Below are positions 33,965 to 46,251 of a stretch of 64,000 nt of DNA, in pieces (positions within the stretch are counted from its first letter, which is position 1; every line of letters begins with the position of its first letter). The notes under the pieces are model-generated. The model had not been told where the DNA came from, made no database searches, and saw nothing but the letters and a program-made list of their open reading frames with translations. The stretch comes from Porodaedalea pini (taxonomy: Eukaryota; Basidiomycota; Agaricomycetes; Hymenochaetales; Hymenochaetaceae). Location: the NCBI GenBank assembly GCA_002794775.1, contig NBAY01000002.1, positions 1,798,001-1,862,000 on the forward strand, read 5' to 3'. The translations under genes and the position numbers were made by a program.

Positions 33965-36469
33965 TTTCAGCGTTCAGTGCAGTTTCTTGCTAGCGAGCCC
34001 TAGAATGAGAGTGTGAGATTGAGTACAAGCTGGGGGCAAGAAAGGCAAAAAAGAAGAGGGCTTGCCTGTTGGGTCGAAGGGAGGTTAACCGTGTTGAGCG
34101 AGAAGCAAACGTATGTTTCCTCCGCGTAACGGTGAGAAAGTCGAGAAAGCGATAGGGGGTTACTAGATGAAAAGGCCCTAAAACAGAAGAAAACACAGCA
34201 CAACGTCGAGGGAGGGCAAACTAGACGTCGCCGCTGCAGATGGCGCTCTACAACGCTCACGATGGTGGTGGGGAAACTTGTTGTCGGTGCTCTCTCGCTC
34301 GTTGATGCGCAACGCCCTCGAACCTTACAGGACGTCCTAAAGCGGTAGGATTTGTACACGCTAAATAGAGTCCGCCCATACCTCACTGCTTTCCTAGAAT
34401 AGGACTACTTGACAGTACCTGTTTAACAAACAATCCTGGTCAAAGGTCTCGGACTGGCTTCCCGAACAACATCTAAACGGCGTCTATCGTGGCCCAAAGA
34501 ATCTTATGCAAGTTTCTGAATATTGAGCCAGATTGGTCGAGGACAGCTAGCGATCCATTTCTCTCGAAACAAACAGCTAACTGCTCTATCCGCCGCAGTT
34601 CTTTTCTCACATCGAGTCCCTTAACTGCGATCCTGGTCCTCGTTCAGACACGCCGCAATTTTCTGAGTCTGATTCCGAGGCACCGATATGCTCGGATGCT
34701 TGATCTTCTTGTCGTTTTTCAATCTCGTGGCGGCTATGATGTGGCTCACTCCGTCTATGGTCGGGAGGCGCTATTTTCCTCTCGATTCACGAGGGGCGAG
34801 CATTTGAATATGACGTGCTTCAGACTAGGCTCCTTAGAAATACAACGGAACAGCGCATGTTGCGATTGTAGGGACTTTTTTGTTTGGTATCGATTCACGG
34901 GGACTCTATCTACAGCACGAATTAAGATCGAAGGTACGCCGTGCCCTCTTTTATAGTAGCGATGGCAAGCATCCCGGCGACTTACTATCACTCTTCGCTT
35001 GGGCGTAAGCTTTAGATAGAACAGCCGATTGCGAAATCCAGCAACAGCCTGGATCGGCGGCGTCTAATTTCTTGATACCGTGAGCGCCTTAAAGTCCAGT
35101 CAGGTCTTATGCAATCTGCAACTGAGAGGTTCGTAACTGAGCGAACCTCATATCGGATTTACCTCGGACGCTGAAGCATAATAAGGCAGAGGGTAAAGTA
35201 TCTAAGCGAACATTTATAAATGGAAGAAAACAAAGAGCAACAGAGCAAGTCGAGATGAATCGGGTTTTCAAGATCGAAGCCTTTATTTCGGAAACCCCTG
35301 TGTTTCTCAAGCGCGCCAACAATCAGGCTTTCTGACCATTCTTTCTAGGTAAAGTCCGTGTATCCATGTGAGTCGTATGTATCCAAAAATTGTTTGTTGA
35401 CCGCATCATCCCAGCTTCTTAGTCCGAATGCAGCTTGACTACTCCCGATATTGCTGACCATCTCTAGCTTCACTAAGCTCCACGAGACGGGCGCGAGGGC
35501 TTTGCCTGAGCTTGGGTCACCTCTCCAACTTTTGGCCCTAAACGGTGTATTTGATGCTTGGTTTTTTTGTCACAATTTGGTTAAGATAGAAGCTTTAAGT
35601 CCGTTGTGGAGAAGGTTACCGACGGTCAGTACGATAGCGCGTCCCCTTGGTAAGTCAGTGGTTTCGAGTAACGATTCTTCCCTGTCACGGCTATTTGACC
35701 ATTCTACGGGCCATTTGTACTGTTTCTCGCTGGCCTAAACCCGCACATAGCTTATTGAGGTTTTTCTCTTTCCCTTTCATCAGAACAAGTGTGTACGGCT
35801 TTCCCAAGGCCTTGCTGGAACGGATTTCGATCGGAGATACTCTCAAGCAACAGACGTGTTTCATTTCCGCTGGCCCCTCTCCGGCCAATTTGTTCATCTT
35901 GAATTCTGGCGCCCGCGCGCGGGGAGGAAGAAGTGACGGAATCCCTCGCTTGTGCATGTTAAGCTGCGACGATCGAGGGTGCTTTTGATCCTCTTATTTG
36001 GCTTCTTGTTGCGGTCGTTATCGACCATTGTCCTGCTGTTCGCGACTTCAAACTCGGATTTTTCTATGTCTGGCGCTTGCCTCAATTGCCCTGGCTAAGG
36101 CCGCCACAATGACCCCTCGCGATGGCTCCGATTGACCCTCACGGGGACTGCGCGGGTGTGATCTCGCAAATTTTCCGACAAGAGTTCGTAATTCCCGATA
36201 GTACCCTCTATCTTGCGGCGTGCTCTAACCTCCGCTTGGCCATAAGCTCACAGTGAGGACTCAGCAGAGATTATGTCCTGTGGTAATGCACCAGGAGGAC
36301 TAAACGCCCAGCTGGAGCATAAAAGATGGAGAACTTGCGTTGGTCTTGCCGCAGCAAGCGACTTCCAGCTCAACGCTCCTATACATTCCCTACATAAATC
36401 TGAATCGGTTTGTCCTCTCTGACCTCGCAAACGACCTTTGCTCATAATTCTGTATTGCCGATATAGAAG
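33965..36469. other. 2.5-kb stretch without a recognised gene
   Basis: The first few hundred bases hold the G-beta 5' region. Beyond that, ORFs are short and featureless on both strands. One clear hairpin occurs: GAGGTTCG (35126-35133) and CGAACCTC (35142-35149) with an 8-nt loop. No transposon protein fragments were recognised. The stretch may contain fast-evolving or intron-rich genes that cannot be read by eye. Confidence 0.4.
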
Positions 36470-36774
36470 ATGGCCGTCGAATGGAGACTTGAGCTGAACA
36501 ACTATGTCCAGGACATCAGCGCAACGCACCTACTTTCTGTCGAAACAAGGGCTGAGGGGCCTCAGAACAAATGCACTTGGCACGCGACTGTAACATGTAA
36601 GCTTATTTCCTGTTCGTTATATTTTTCCAGGTCTCACAGTCGGATACAGTCAGGGGTACAGTCTCAGGCAGAGGCTCAGCTCAATCGAAGCAGCAGGCCA
36701 TTGAGCTGGCGTCGAAGGAGGCGTTGAAGACCATCCGTCCCGAGAAATACGAAGATCTTCTTTGCAAGCAATGA
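36470..36774 (+). CDS. Mini double-stranded RNA-binding protein 1 (single dsRBD)
   Basis: Exon 1 (36470 to about 36589) encodes MAVEWRLELNNYVQDISATHLLS...GPQNKCTWHAT. After a short intron, exon 2 (about 36631-36774) encodes ...SDTVRGTVSGRGSAQSKQQAIELASKEALKTI and a short tail. This is the alpha1-beta-beta-beta-alpha2 pattern of a dsRBD, with the G.G.S.K..A...A...AL signature of helix 2. The whole protein is about 87 aa, just one domain. The intron donor is uncertain (GTAACA at 36590 or GTAAGC at 36597; only the first gives a continuous frame with the acceptor at 36630). A paralogue lies at 38887-39297. Role unknown; RNAi or RNA-editing cofactors and RNAi suppressors are built from the same domain. 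Confidence 0.75.
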
Positions 36775-38886
36775 GCTCAGGACACGCAATGGTGGTTGCC
36801 AGCATGTTACCCAGCCTCGCCACTTGTCGTAAACTTTGCTTGAATGTGTAATGGAATATAACAAGAATTCAGATATTATGTTTTGTGTCATGTGAGACGG
36901 ACGGTGCATGTACGACTCTGGTTGGCTCGTGGCTGTATTTGCTTCAGTTGATAGACTTGCTTCGATGAAGGCTAGGATAATGACATATTCGGTCTCAAGT
37001 TGGCGTCAGGACCTTTTTGGGTCAATGCTTTCGGATACTTCCAAATAGTAAGCCGTCCCCCTCCCCCCAACACTCTTAGATCTTCAAGTCAAGTCCTCAT
37101 ATAGAAAATGGAGGGGGAATGCAGTACATCCAGGAGTTCTATTTTTTTGCTCTGCTCCAGCGGCCTAGAATTTTGGGAAAGCGAAGGGTTTGCAATCGAG
37201 CCCTTGTACGGACTCGGAGTCGCCGTTACCAATTCGGGCACGCGCGCACGCCAAGGGATCGTCGTTTGTCTAAGTCTGTCGGTGGCATGGCATTGGCAAT
37301 TCAATTTGAGATTCAACGCTCCGTCTAGTCGCTCGCTCTTCACGTGCAATATTTACAAATTTTAATCGCACTGCCGCTGCTCAGACCGACATTACTCTCT
37401 GCGCTAATGCCGTCACGGCTGTGTGGCAATTAATCGTCGCCACACTATAACGGCGGCGGCCCATCACACATGATATTAATAATGTCCACAGGTACAAACG
37501 CGCTTTAACGCTCTATGTGTCTTATTGAGATAAATGTTCGATTCCAAGCGCATTACGTTCCCTCGGCTGTGTCAATGTTCTGCATCCGTTCGCCGTTCTT
37601 GTCCGATTCCCGATAAGTAAGTGTCTTGTTGGAATCGTTCAGCAGCGACGTACTTAGCATTCCACCGTACTAGGATTCAAGTTGACAGTCTGTTTGTCCA
37701 GCAGCAGTGAGTACCAGTTGTTCCGAATATCTCTGTCGGATGGCCTCATCTGCTACGCTAGCTGCGAGCGTCTCGCGGGACGTCGTACATCAGGGAAAGG
37801 GGCAGGTCTCACATGAGCTTACAGGCGCGAACGACTGCAACACAGCCGAACAAATGCACTCTTATCTGGCTAGCGACTCTCGCTCTCGATCTTGATGCAC
37901 CGGACGTTACTGACAAGTCGATGCGCCGGCTGCATGAAATAAAGAAACCCACGATCAGATCTTATCACTTCTAGCTGTGTTCTCTGTCATTTTCCCTGAG
38001 TTTTCTCATCTGCTCCGAGTAGCGGGTAGCTTACACAAAGGCGTTGGCTTCTACTTTCTGCTTTTTTATTTTCATGAATTTCTCTAAGGCTGTCAATTGG
38101 CCACTCTTCTCCTTCTGAGCTTTGTCAAAGATGCCACATCATCCTCATCAGATTATGCTCAGAACTCACAGCTGTATTCTTTCTCATGACCTCTGATGCT
38201 TGCCTCTACATCCGACTTCGTCGACTCTCTATTTTGGCCGGGGTGGGGTCCAGTGCCGTCTTTGTCACGCAAGCTCATCTCATATCACTGGACTACTCTC
38301 ACGTCGCAGATGTTAACGTTTTAGGATTTACGACACTCAACAGAGTAACGGAGCATCGAGCTGTCCGTTAGTCGCCCATCCACGCAAACGACGTCTCGCC
38401 TCGGATCGGAAAAGAATAAGGGCTCATGAGCAGGTCGAGCGGCGATCTCATGAGGCGGAATACCAATTATTCGTTCCTGACAGTCTTTCTGTCCCTGTGA
38501 TAGATTCAGTTACTCTAAATAATTCAGGTGTGTTGACGACCACGTTGCGTTTGATCTCCTGCGCTCCACTGCTTATTTCTCCTCGGTGGGTTATGTCTGT
38601 TTTATGGGTTTCATAATGCCGTATCACTTTTTCAAGATTGACAAATACCTATTCTCGGGTGCCACACTACTCTTTCATTTGTCCGCGCTCACGTCCTGGA
38701 AGCCGGACCGCCCTTCGCCTTCACCTTAGATGCGGAAGATCATAATGCACCCCGAAACTCGATGTCAAAGTCCTCTGCCCAAGCTCCGTCTGATACGGCA
38801 GTATAATGCGAATAAAAGCCAGCGTTCAAGGAGCAGAGTAGACATCCAATCGACCCGCCCTGCAGTTTCTCTACTGTCCTTAAATC
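36775..38886. other. 2.1-kb stretch between the two dsRBD genes
   Basis: Nothing recognised. A 53-codon ATG frame near 37740-37895 (MASSATLAASVSRDVV) and other small ORFs lack domains. No direct or inverted duplication of the dsRBD genes was noticed in it. Confidence 0.35.
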
Positions 38887-39297
38887 ATGTCTCAGAATCA
38901 GAGTACGTCCTCTTGTTTTTCTGTTTTACTATGCCCCTCCAGTGCTGACTGTAGCCGACCCGTCACAGGAGCATCCATTCAGCTCAACAACTGTGCGCAT
39001 GTCCTCCTTCTCAACAGGTCGACAGACGTACATGCTACTAACTTCGCGCAAAGTCCTCCAGACAAGGAGGCAGGCGCATTTACTCTCTTGGATAGAAAAG
39101 CCCTCAGGACCTCAGAATAACATAACGTGGACTGTGACTTGTAAATGTGGGTTCATCGTCTTAAGCTGGCAAAAGACTCGAGCTCAGTACGCTTGGTAGT
39201 TGATGGAAAGCCCATTGGCGAGTCAAAGGCGTCCCACAAGACGACTGCGAAGGAGGAAGCCAGCGAGCAGGCTCTGAGGGCTCTACGCGGTTACTAG
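38887..39297 (+). CDS. Mini double-stranded RNA-binding protein 2 (single dsRBD)
   Basis: Four tiny exons (38887-38902, 38969-39000, 39062-39140, 39188-39297; 237 nt, 78 aa) join in frame. The third intron is 47 nt and the second carries a CTAAC branch site just before its acceptor. The product has LNNCAH, HLLSWIEKPSGPQNNITWTVT, RLVVDGKPIGESKASHKTTAKEEASEQALRAL. Spacing from LNN to HLLS is identical to the first mini gene, and GPQN..TW is shared, so the two are paralogues. The GES.AS.KTTAKEEASEQAL segment is a textbook dsRBD helix 2. No other domain is present. Confidence 0.75.
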
Positions 39298-39931
39298 ATA
39301 TTTCCAGCAGAGAGATAATTAAATCTGTTCTATGACTGTAGCGGAAATGTAATAGGCATCTATACATCCATTTGACCGACTCGCATTTCAATTTGTATCA
39401 TGTACTGACGTGACTCTCAGAGTTGGAACGTGTGCAGAGGATGAACTTTGCGCAAATGATGCAGGACACGAGAAATTAAATTACCCTATTTTTCACTTCT
39501 TACCACACGCCTCTGTAGTACAGTGAAGTTTTCTTGTTACTCCTACCTAAAGTCTGCATTATTGTTGGTTGACCGATAATTCATTCGTCGAATTCTCTAC
39601 TTGTTTTCAACTTGAAGTAGCATCTCTACATGGGACCCTCGAATCTGGGAGCTAAGCAATGCTGATAGTCTTCTGCCGGTTACTAAACTGACGGAAATAT
39701 TCTACCTCGGAAGAGGGGAGACGTTAGCGCTGGTATAAAAATGTTTACGTCGCGCGAATGTCTATAGGAGTCATTTCAACTGTTAAGCCTTGTCGGGAAC
39801 CTGAAATCGAAGCTTTGTGAAGAGGGACGATCATCCGCTTTTGGAAAAAGGATGAGAGCACAGCCACAAGGACTTTTCCGTCACGTCGCGTTCGAACCGC
39901 CGCTGAGCGCTGGCCGTACTTCACACCCATC
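39298..39931. other. Intergenic, dsRBD 2 to uL1m
   Basis: 634 bp; contains the promoter of the uL1m gene. No coding feature recognised. Confidence 0.4.
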
Positions 39932-41047
39932 ATGCTCCCATCCCTCAATTCGCTGCTGAGGCCCTGTGAAAGCACTGCAGAATGCCTGCAACGTTCCATG
40001 CGGTATAATCTATCGGGCGCTAGCTCGTCAGCTAGGCATTTTACTTCTTCAAGCCCGGCCTACGTCCGCAAAGTCAAGCCTCGACCTGCTCCGACGAAGG
40101 CCAAGTTAGCGGCGAGGGAGAGGAAGAAGGCCCTTAAAGCTCGAAAAAATATATACGAGAACGAGAAGATGCCTCTTTCAGATGCTGTCAGCATACTAAG
40201 AGTGAGTACCTCTGTTCTGAGTATCTGCATCACAAGGGAGTTCAATCCGTTTGGTTTACGAAGGCTGTGGAAGTTGCTCGACCGAATTCAACGTATGAGC
40301 TTGTTATCAAGACTGCCATGAAGCGTGGCTCTGCCATTCCTAAAGGGAGAATAAACTTGCCTCGGGAGGCGAAAACGAAGACGAAGGATCGCGTTTTTGT
40401 CTTTGCTGAAGGACGGCAGGCGGAAGAGGCAAAGCGTGCAGGCGCTGACTTCGTGGGAGGTACAGAGCTTATCGAAGGGGTAAGCTTTCCGTGCCTATCT
40501 CCCGTCTTCTGATGGCTGCAACTTCCGTATAGGTGGTAAATGGCCGTTACCCGGCGACTGTGTACCTGTGTACTCCGTCACTCATCCGTGCAATCACCCC
40601 GAAGCTCGGACGAATCCTGGGTCCCAAGGGACTAATGCCATCAGAACGCCGAGGGACTGTGACTGAGGACGTTGCGGGCTATCTTCGACGAATTTCCGGG
40701 TCTAGCGAGTGGAAGGGGGACAAAGCGGGCACTATACGTAGCGCCATAGCTAAGGTGTGATGCCCTTGTCTAGTGCCTCTTTTTGATCGCCTTTTGACGT
40801 GTCACCAGATGAACTTTCCGATTGAAGATGTAATTCGGAATGCGCGCCATTTCCTCAGCGTCGTCAAAGCTTCAACGGGAAATTCCGTTGATAAGAACGA
40901 CCGACAGTCAAAGGGTGGCCCCAAGCCTGGTGCGTTTCACTCCGATCTGGTGCCTTCCACAAACTCAATGATATCACAGTAAATGCTATCACGCGCATTG
41001 TCTTGAGTTCGACGCAGGGTCCCGGAATTCAAATTTCTGACGCATAG
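39932..41047 (+). CDS. MRPL1: Mitochondrial ribosomal protein uL1m
   Basis: An Arg/Ser-rich N-terminus (MLPSLNSLLRPCEST...SSSARHFTSSSPAYVRK) looks like a mitochondrial targeting peptide and is followed by a basic linker. The L1 fold has NSTYELVIKTAMKRG, RVFVFAEGRQAEEAKRAGADFVGG and TPKLGRILGPKGLMPSERRGTVTEDV (the L1 signature), then INFP-type MNFPIEDVIRNARHFLSVV. The last exon, VNAITRIVLSSTQGPGIQISDA, ends at 41045-41047 after an intron at 40930-40979. Five exons. It binds 23S-type rRNA in the L1 stalk of the mitoribosome. It faces RSM22, another mitoribosome gene, tail to tail. Confidence 0.93.
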
Positions 41048-41202
41048 GCGTTTATGTAATAGCAAGAGGGGTGTAGCTCGAATACGATCACTATTAATAA
41101 CTATCGCAGATTGAGTGGCGAGGATAACGGATCGAAACCGCGCGGAACGTTCATAACAGATGTCAATACAATGTGGTAGATTGAAATCGGGAAGGAATGC
41201 CA

Positions 41203-43329
41203 TCAATCCTCTTCAAAAGCGTCCACCTTCTTATTCCAATCCCGCCTCCTGTTCTTTTTATTTTCTTTCAAGTCTAAATAGATTTTCTCGTAGCTCGTTG
41301 GGTCCTGTGTCTTTCGTATTGTGCGTCGCTTTCCAATGTCCGACCCAGGTAGCACCGACAGATCGTTGGTTTTATTCGTAGGCTCCAAACGAACTTGGGG
41401 TGGGTTCTTTGGTTTGTGAGGGAAGATATCTCCCCATGACGACTTGCGTGCGTCATAGTACGGCTGCTTGCCCTGAGACCGGGGAATGGTCATCCGCATT
41501 ATTTTACCTGAGTATAATGAGGAAGCTGAATCAAAGCAAAAATCAAACTAGCATGCCTTCAGCGGTGCATCCATCGATAATAACATGCCCTCTCTTTTTT
41601 AGGGGTGGGAATACCATGCGCGGCCAGTCGTAAGCCTCTAGGCGAATACTATGTGTGGAATCGGCGTCTGCAGTAATTTTCTGCCCTGATGCATCGCCCA
41701 TAGCCCCGATCTGAGGCACGGACGGTCTCTTCCCTCGCCTGATTACGACATAGCTATACCCGATGTCCTCGTGTCCTGCCCGGACGTGTTTCGTCTTGCG
41801 TAAGAATGCCGGCCTTTGCAAACGCTGCGAGAAGGTACACTTCAGGTTGGATGGGCCGGAGTTGAAAAGAGGACAAGCTCCATCATGAGGACACTACCAC
41901 AAAGTAGCGAAGCATCAGCAGCAAATAACGCCATTTCGCGGTCAAAATTTACCGGTGCAACAACATGACACCCAGATGCCGGGTCATTTTGTCTGGCGGG
42001 GTCTTGTAGCTCCTTCCGGCCCATGCGTAAGAGCTGTTCTCTCGCCTCAGCGACGCTCGTGAAACCAGTAGAGGTATCATGGTCAATAAGAACCTAATTA
42101 TCAACATTGAGCATTTTTCGACTTGGGGGGGGGGGGGGGGTCTAAGCAAAAACAAAAATTCCTTGCTTACAAGGACATCTGCGCCACTGGACCACATTTG
42201 CTTTACCATATCTTTCCTGGCAATAAGAGTCGGAAGGGAGGATAAATGGAAGGCAGAAAGAGCCAAGAGATCTCTTTCAGACCGCTGAACTTGTTCGGAA
42301 TCGCTATACCCTCTGTGCCACCGAACTTTGGTCGCGCCTACGTTGGAATCTAAGCGCACGGAGAAATCAGTGCCAGAAATCGAAAATCGGAGCTAAACAG
42401 TGGCTTGCCTTCCATGAGTCTCTTGGCCATTGACGAAAGTCCATTGCGTTTATCAAACCCCAAATATGAAGATACCGTGGATTGTGATAAAACAGGATCG
42501 GACTCATATCGTCCGTCTAGATTCCCAGTGACGTCCTGGAATGCATGCATAGAAGCCCTGGGCGGAAGGTCAAAACTTGACTCAACTGACTACTTGAAAG
42601 GATATACCATAGACCACTGCCTACTCCTGACCCCCAATCCATTATGTTCCGTATTTTCCAATCATCTCCTAATCTATGCTTGATATTGTCCAGCACTGCA
42701 TAGACAGCAGAGTAATGCGCTGGAAGAGCTACTGACGCGAATGCAGTACCGTCTCTGTCTGCATGGCGATGCGCCTGTTTTCGAGACTTGTAGTCTGTTT
42801 CAAAACTCGTATGCCATAGATCTGTCCCATATTTCCTTTCTTCGCGGAAAAGACGCTTTGCGTCTTCATGTAACCTCGGTTTGTCCTCCTCTGGATGCGA
42901 GTCAGTTCATAATCACGCCCCAATAGTCCGGAACGTACCGTTGATAACGCTCTCTATGGCATCTCGAAGCTCTACAGGCAGGAAAACGGAACCAATTCCT
43001 CTGCTCCCGAACCTTGCTCTGGCGGATTTTCGTTCCTTAGGACTTACTACTTCTTCATCCACCTCTGTTCTCTCTGTCCATGACTCGTCGAACTCGAGAA
43101 CCTCTAGCTCTTTAAGGGAAGACGACCCAGACGCAGCATTCTCCCGAGGCTTATACTTGAGTAAAGCCATGTCTGCATCCTTGAGTAACTCCTGCAAAGA
43201 GGGATCGAGTTCGAGAGGCGCATTGGGACCTTGAGAAGACGCTCGCGCAGAAGTAGAAAATTTTGCAATGCGGAATGAGGCCTTTCGAGCGCATAGGCGG
43301 ACGGAAGTCGAGCATTGGCCTCTGAGCAT
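41203..43329 (-). CDS. RSM22: Rsm22/METTL17-type mitoribosome assembly protein
   Basis: Starts MLRGQCSTSVRLCARKASFRIAKFSTSARAS, a mitochondrial presequence. Exons downstream give LPVELRDAIESVINGT, LPAHYSAVYAVLDNIKHRLGDDW, the SAM-binding motif DWGSGVGSGLW (near 42640), and the cysteine cluster CHVV.PCPHDGACPLF.....CTFSQR assembled across the intron at about 41880-41952. METTL17/Rsm22 proteins hold an Fe-S cluster with such cysteines. The C-terminus has YDARKSSWGDIFPHK and ends VDAFEED at 41203. The family acts in small-subunit mitoribosome assembly. One intron (about 42110-42160) contains a pure G run of 14 on the plus strand. The start codon lies 116 bp from the LINE insertion. Confidence 0.88.
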
Positions 43330-43445
43330 GTTTGCAGAGAAACGGATAACTCAGCTGAGAGTTGCAGTGAAATTATTTCGACTTGAGAAACACGCGTACG
43401 GCACCGAGATGTAGCGCTTGTGGCGATGCTCTTGGACAGCTGAAC

Positions 43446-43457
43446 GTGACTCTCGTT
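43446..43457. repeat. 12-bp LINE target site duplication, left
   Basis: GTGACTCTCGTT, repeated exactly at 56019-56030. The LINE occupies everything between. Confidence 0.88.
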
Positions 43458-43622
43458 TTATAAGGTTGCACTACTACTCTGCACTATACGCTACGAACGG
43501 AACAAAGGAAAAGGAAGGGAACAAAAGGGGAGGAGAAGAAAAATGGTACGTAGTGACTGAATGTATGTGAAAATGAATGTAAAAAAAATAGTGGTGTTGT
43601 TAAGTCGTTGAAAAAGGTGTGG

Positions 43623-46246
43623 TTATGTAATTTGTAAAAGATCGTGTGGGAGGTCTGAGTAAAAGGGCATTGCGTCGGGTGGACGTTTGAAAGAGAAATA
43701 TGCGAATTGGATTAGAAGCATGAAATTGGACGGGGAGAACCAATTAGAAAATTGAAGAGGGAGTTGTGTTTTATGGAAATATTGACGGCGAACATGTGAA
43801 AAATATGGGCAAACGTTTAAAATGTGACGGACGTCATGTTTCGTACAGGATGGGTCCGGGCACCGGCGAGGCAAATTCCGATCATGCATTTGGTGTGTGT
43901 TGAGGAGTATACCCACTGCTCTCGACTGGAGGTGTCGAGGGATGCGATTATCAGGGTTAAGTCGCAGGAAGGGCCGTAATTGGCGCCTTGGGTAGAGGAT
44001 AAACGGTGCGGTAGTAATGCTGCGATGGTGTCGGAGATTAAGGACACGGTTCCGCCATTTGGCCAAAAGGTCGGCGGAGAATCGCGCATGTAAATTCGGT
44101 AATGTGTTAGGTGCTAGACTCTTATGCTGCGAGCGTGAGGCTTGGGCTGCGAGCTGGTCCGCGCGCGAGTTACCGGGTAGGCCCATATGGGAAGGCACCC
44201 ACTGTATAGAGACGGTGGATGCAGGGTGATGGGTGGCTAGATAAATGCCGCTAAGTCTGCGGACAGCCGTAATGAAGGCCGCGTGAGAAGGGTCTTCAGA
44301 GAAGATGAGGCGTGCACAGTTCGCTGAGTCTGTGACAACGCGAAGGTGTGTAGGGTGGGTGCACTGCGCAAATAGGGCAGAGAAGCGCGAGATGCCAGCG
44401 ATGAGGGACTGCTGTTCCTCATATAAGATATTGCTGTGGGTATGTGCGCTAGACGCAAAAGACGCGAGTTCGCGCCGGTTATGCATGATGGAAAATCCGT
44501 GGCCGCCGGTGGGGACGTTGTCCTGATCAATGACGGAGCCGTCAGTGAATAGAAAATATTGAAACGGAGGGGGATGGTTAAAAAGGTCCAAGAATGTACG
44601 ACGTGTGTGAAGACTGTCTTTGCGGGAAGCAACTGGTACAAGAGAAAGACGAGAATGAATGGGAGGAATAAGGGGATAAAGATTGGTAGTAGGAATAGTG
44701 ATATTAGCAGGAAGCGTATTGCGAATGTCTGCTGAAGAAGGGAGAGTAGAGCGAGAGGAGGATATATAAGAAGTAATGAAGCGTTTAGCTTGGTATTCGA
44801 CGAAGAGATCAATGGGAGGAATGGAAAGTAGAGAGCCGGCTACGTCTTTGTTGACGTTGCTGGATAAGATTAAGGAGAGAGCGCGATGTTGCACTGTAGA
44901 TAAAATGGAACTGATTGAAGGTGAATTGGGAAAAAGCTGAGCGCCGTAAACAGCGACGGAGCGAATAAGATTGAAATAGAGAAGACGGGCGTATTTGAGA
45001 TAGGACCCGTTCGAAGAATGAAATAGAAACGATCGTTGAGAAAGAGTGGATAGTGCTTTATTAGCACAAGAATGAAGGTGTAGGGTAGGATGTAAATATT
45101 GATGAAATATGGTCCCGAGCCATGTAATATGCGATCGGGGGGGAATGACGTGAGAAGGCGATAGAATGAGTGAAGGTTGGTGTTCTACTTGTGTTGGATA
45201 AGACGAAAGATTGTTGGGTGGAGGAGTAAAATGAATAAGTTCAACAGAATCGGGGTCAATGGAGAGTCCCAATTGTGCGAATTGCGAAGAAAGGAAACGG
45301 TATTGATTGCGTAAACGAATGAGGTTGGTCCGCATGCTCAGAGAGCGAGCGGATAGAAGGTGGTCGTCCATATAAGCAAGAAGTGGACGGTTAAAGGGGA
45401 AACACTTATAATAAGCTTCAATGGCTGGTGCAGCCGCGAAAATAGAAATGAGGGGAGAAAGGGGGGATCCTTGCGGAACACCCCTGTTGGGTTTGGTAAA
45501 AGTGTCCGAAGAATATTGGTTGAAATGTAGGGAAATGGGGCGATTGCGCATCCAATGAGAAACACAATTAATAAGATTGGGGTGAATGGAGGACCGGGTC
45601 AACCGGTCGATAAGCAAGGGATGGGAAATATTGTCAAAAAAACCCTGTATGTCGATTGTAACCACCGAGGTAAGTAGGCGGCGACGTTCGGGTTCGAGTG
45701 GGCCCTGGCCAGGGGCCCGAGTAATGAGAGAACGAATGATGGGTTTAAAGTTGTTAAGATGTAAAAGTTCGTAACAGGCGGTCAGCGCGGATAAAGCTTT
45801 CCGACAGCCGTGTTGCGATGGTGGAATAAGAGAGCGTTGTTCAAATATAACTTGGAGCCGGTTGAAAAGAATGCGTTCAAACAATTTGCCCATGGTATCG
45901 ACCAGGGCAATGGGGCGAAATGAACGAGGAAGTGAAAAATCGGAACGTTTTGGTTTAGGAATGAATGTGATGATAGAGTGTTTAAAGGATAAAGGGAAAT
46001 AGCCGAAAATAAGGCAGGAAGAAAATATTTGAGAAAAAAAGGAAGGTTCAAGTTCAATGAAAAGTTTTAAATGAAGGTAAGAGAAACAATTGACGCCGGG
46101 TGACGTCGAATCGTCGGTGCCCTTTAGGGCCCGGAGAATTTCATCGACAGAGACAGGCTCGATGTCGGAAAGTGGAGGGAGTGTATGCTGGTCGTGATAA
46201 CCCGAAGGGAGGGCCGGGAAGAACGTCAAACGGAAGAGGTCGGCTT
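43623..46246 (-). CDS. LINE ORF2, 3' part: reverse transcriptase, RNase H, Cys/His finger
   Basis: Continues the endonuclease part at 52496-53702. Removing the chromovirus plus one TCTCG copy leaves 1207 + 17 nt before the first codon of the frame at 46229, a multiple of three, so ORF2 is rejoined in frame (1276 codons). RT motifs: VVTIDIQGFFDNIS, GVPQGSPLSPLIS, YMDDHLLS (catalytic Asp pair). RNase H: FTDGSV, the central YEEQQS glutamate region, TDSANCARL, and WVPSHMGLPGNSRADQLAA. C-terminal finger: CPDPSC...H..NVC, as in Tad/I-type LINEs. Stop at 43623. The protein would nick target DNA and reverse-transcribe the LINE RNA there. It is currently broken only by the nested element. Confidence 0.9.
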
Positions 46247-46251
46247 TCTCG
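46247..46251. repeat. 5-bp target duplication of chromovirus copy 2, left
   Basis: TCTCG, repeated at 52496-52500 on the other side of the element. Five bases is the usual duplication for gypsy integrases. Confidence 0.9.

Noticed and set aside
33965..39931. tRNA or rRNA genes in the gene-poor interval
   Set aside because: No convincing A-box/B-box pair or rRNA sequence was recognised by eye; a covariance-model scan would be decisive.
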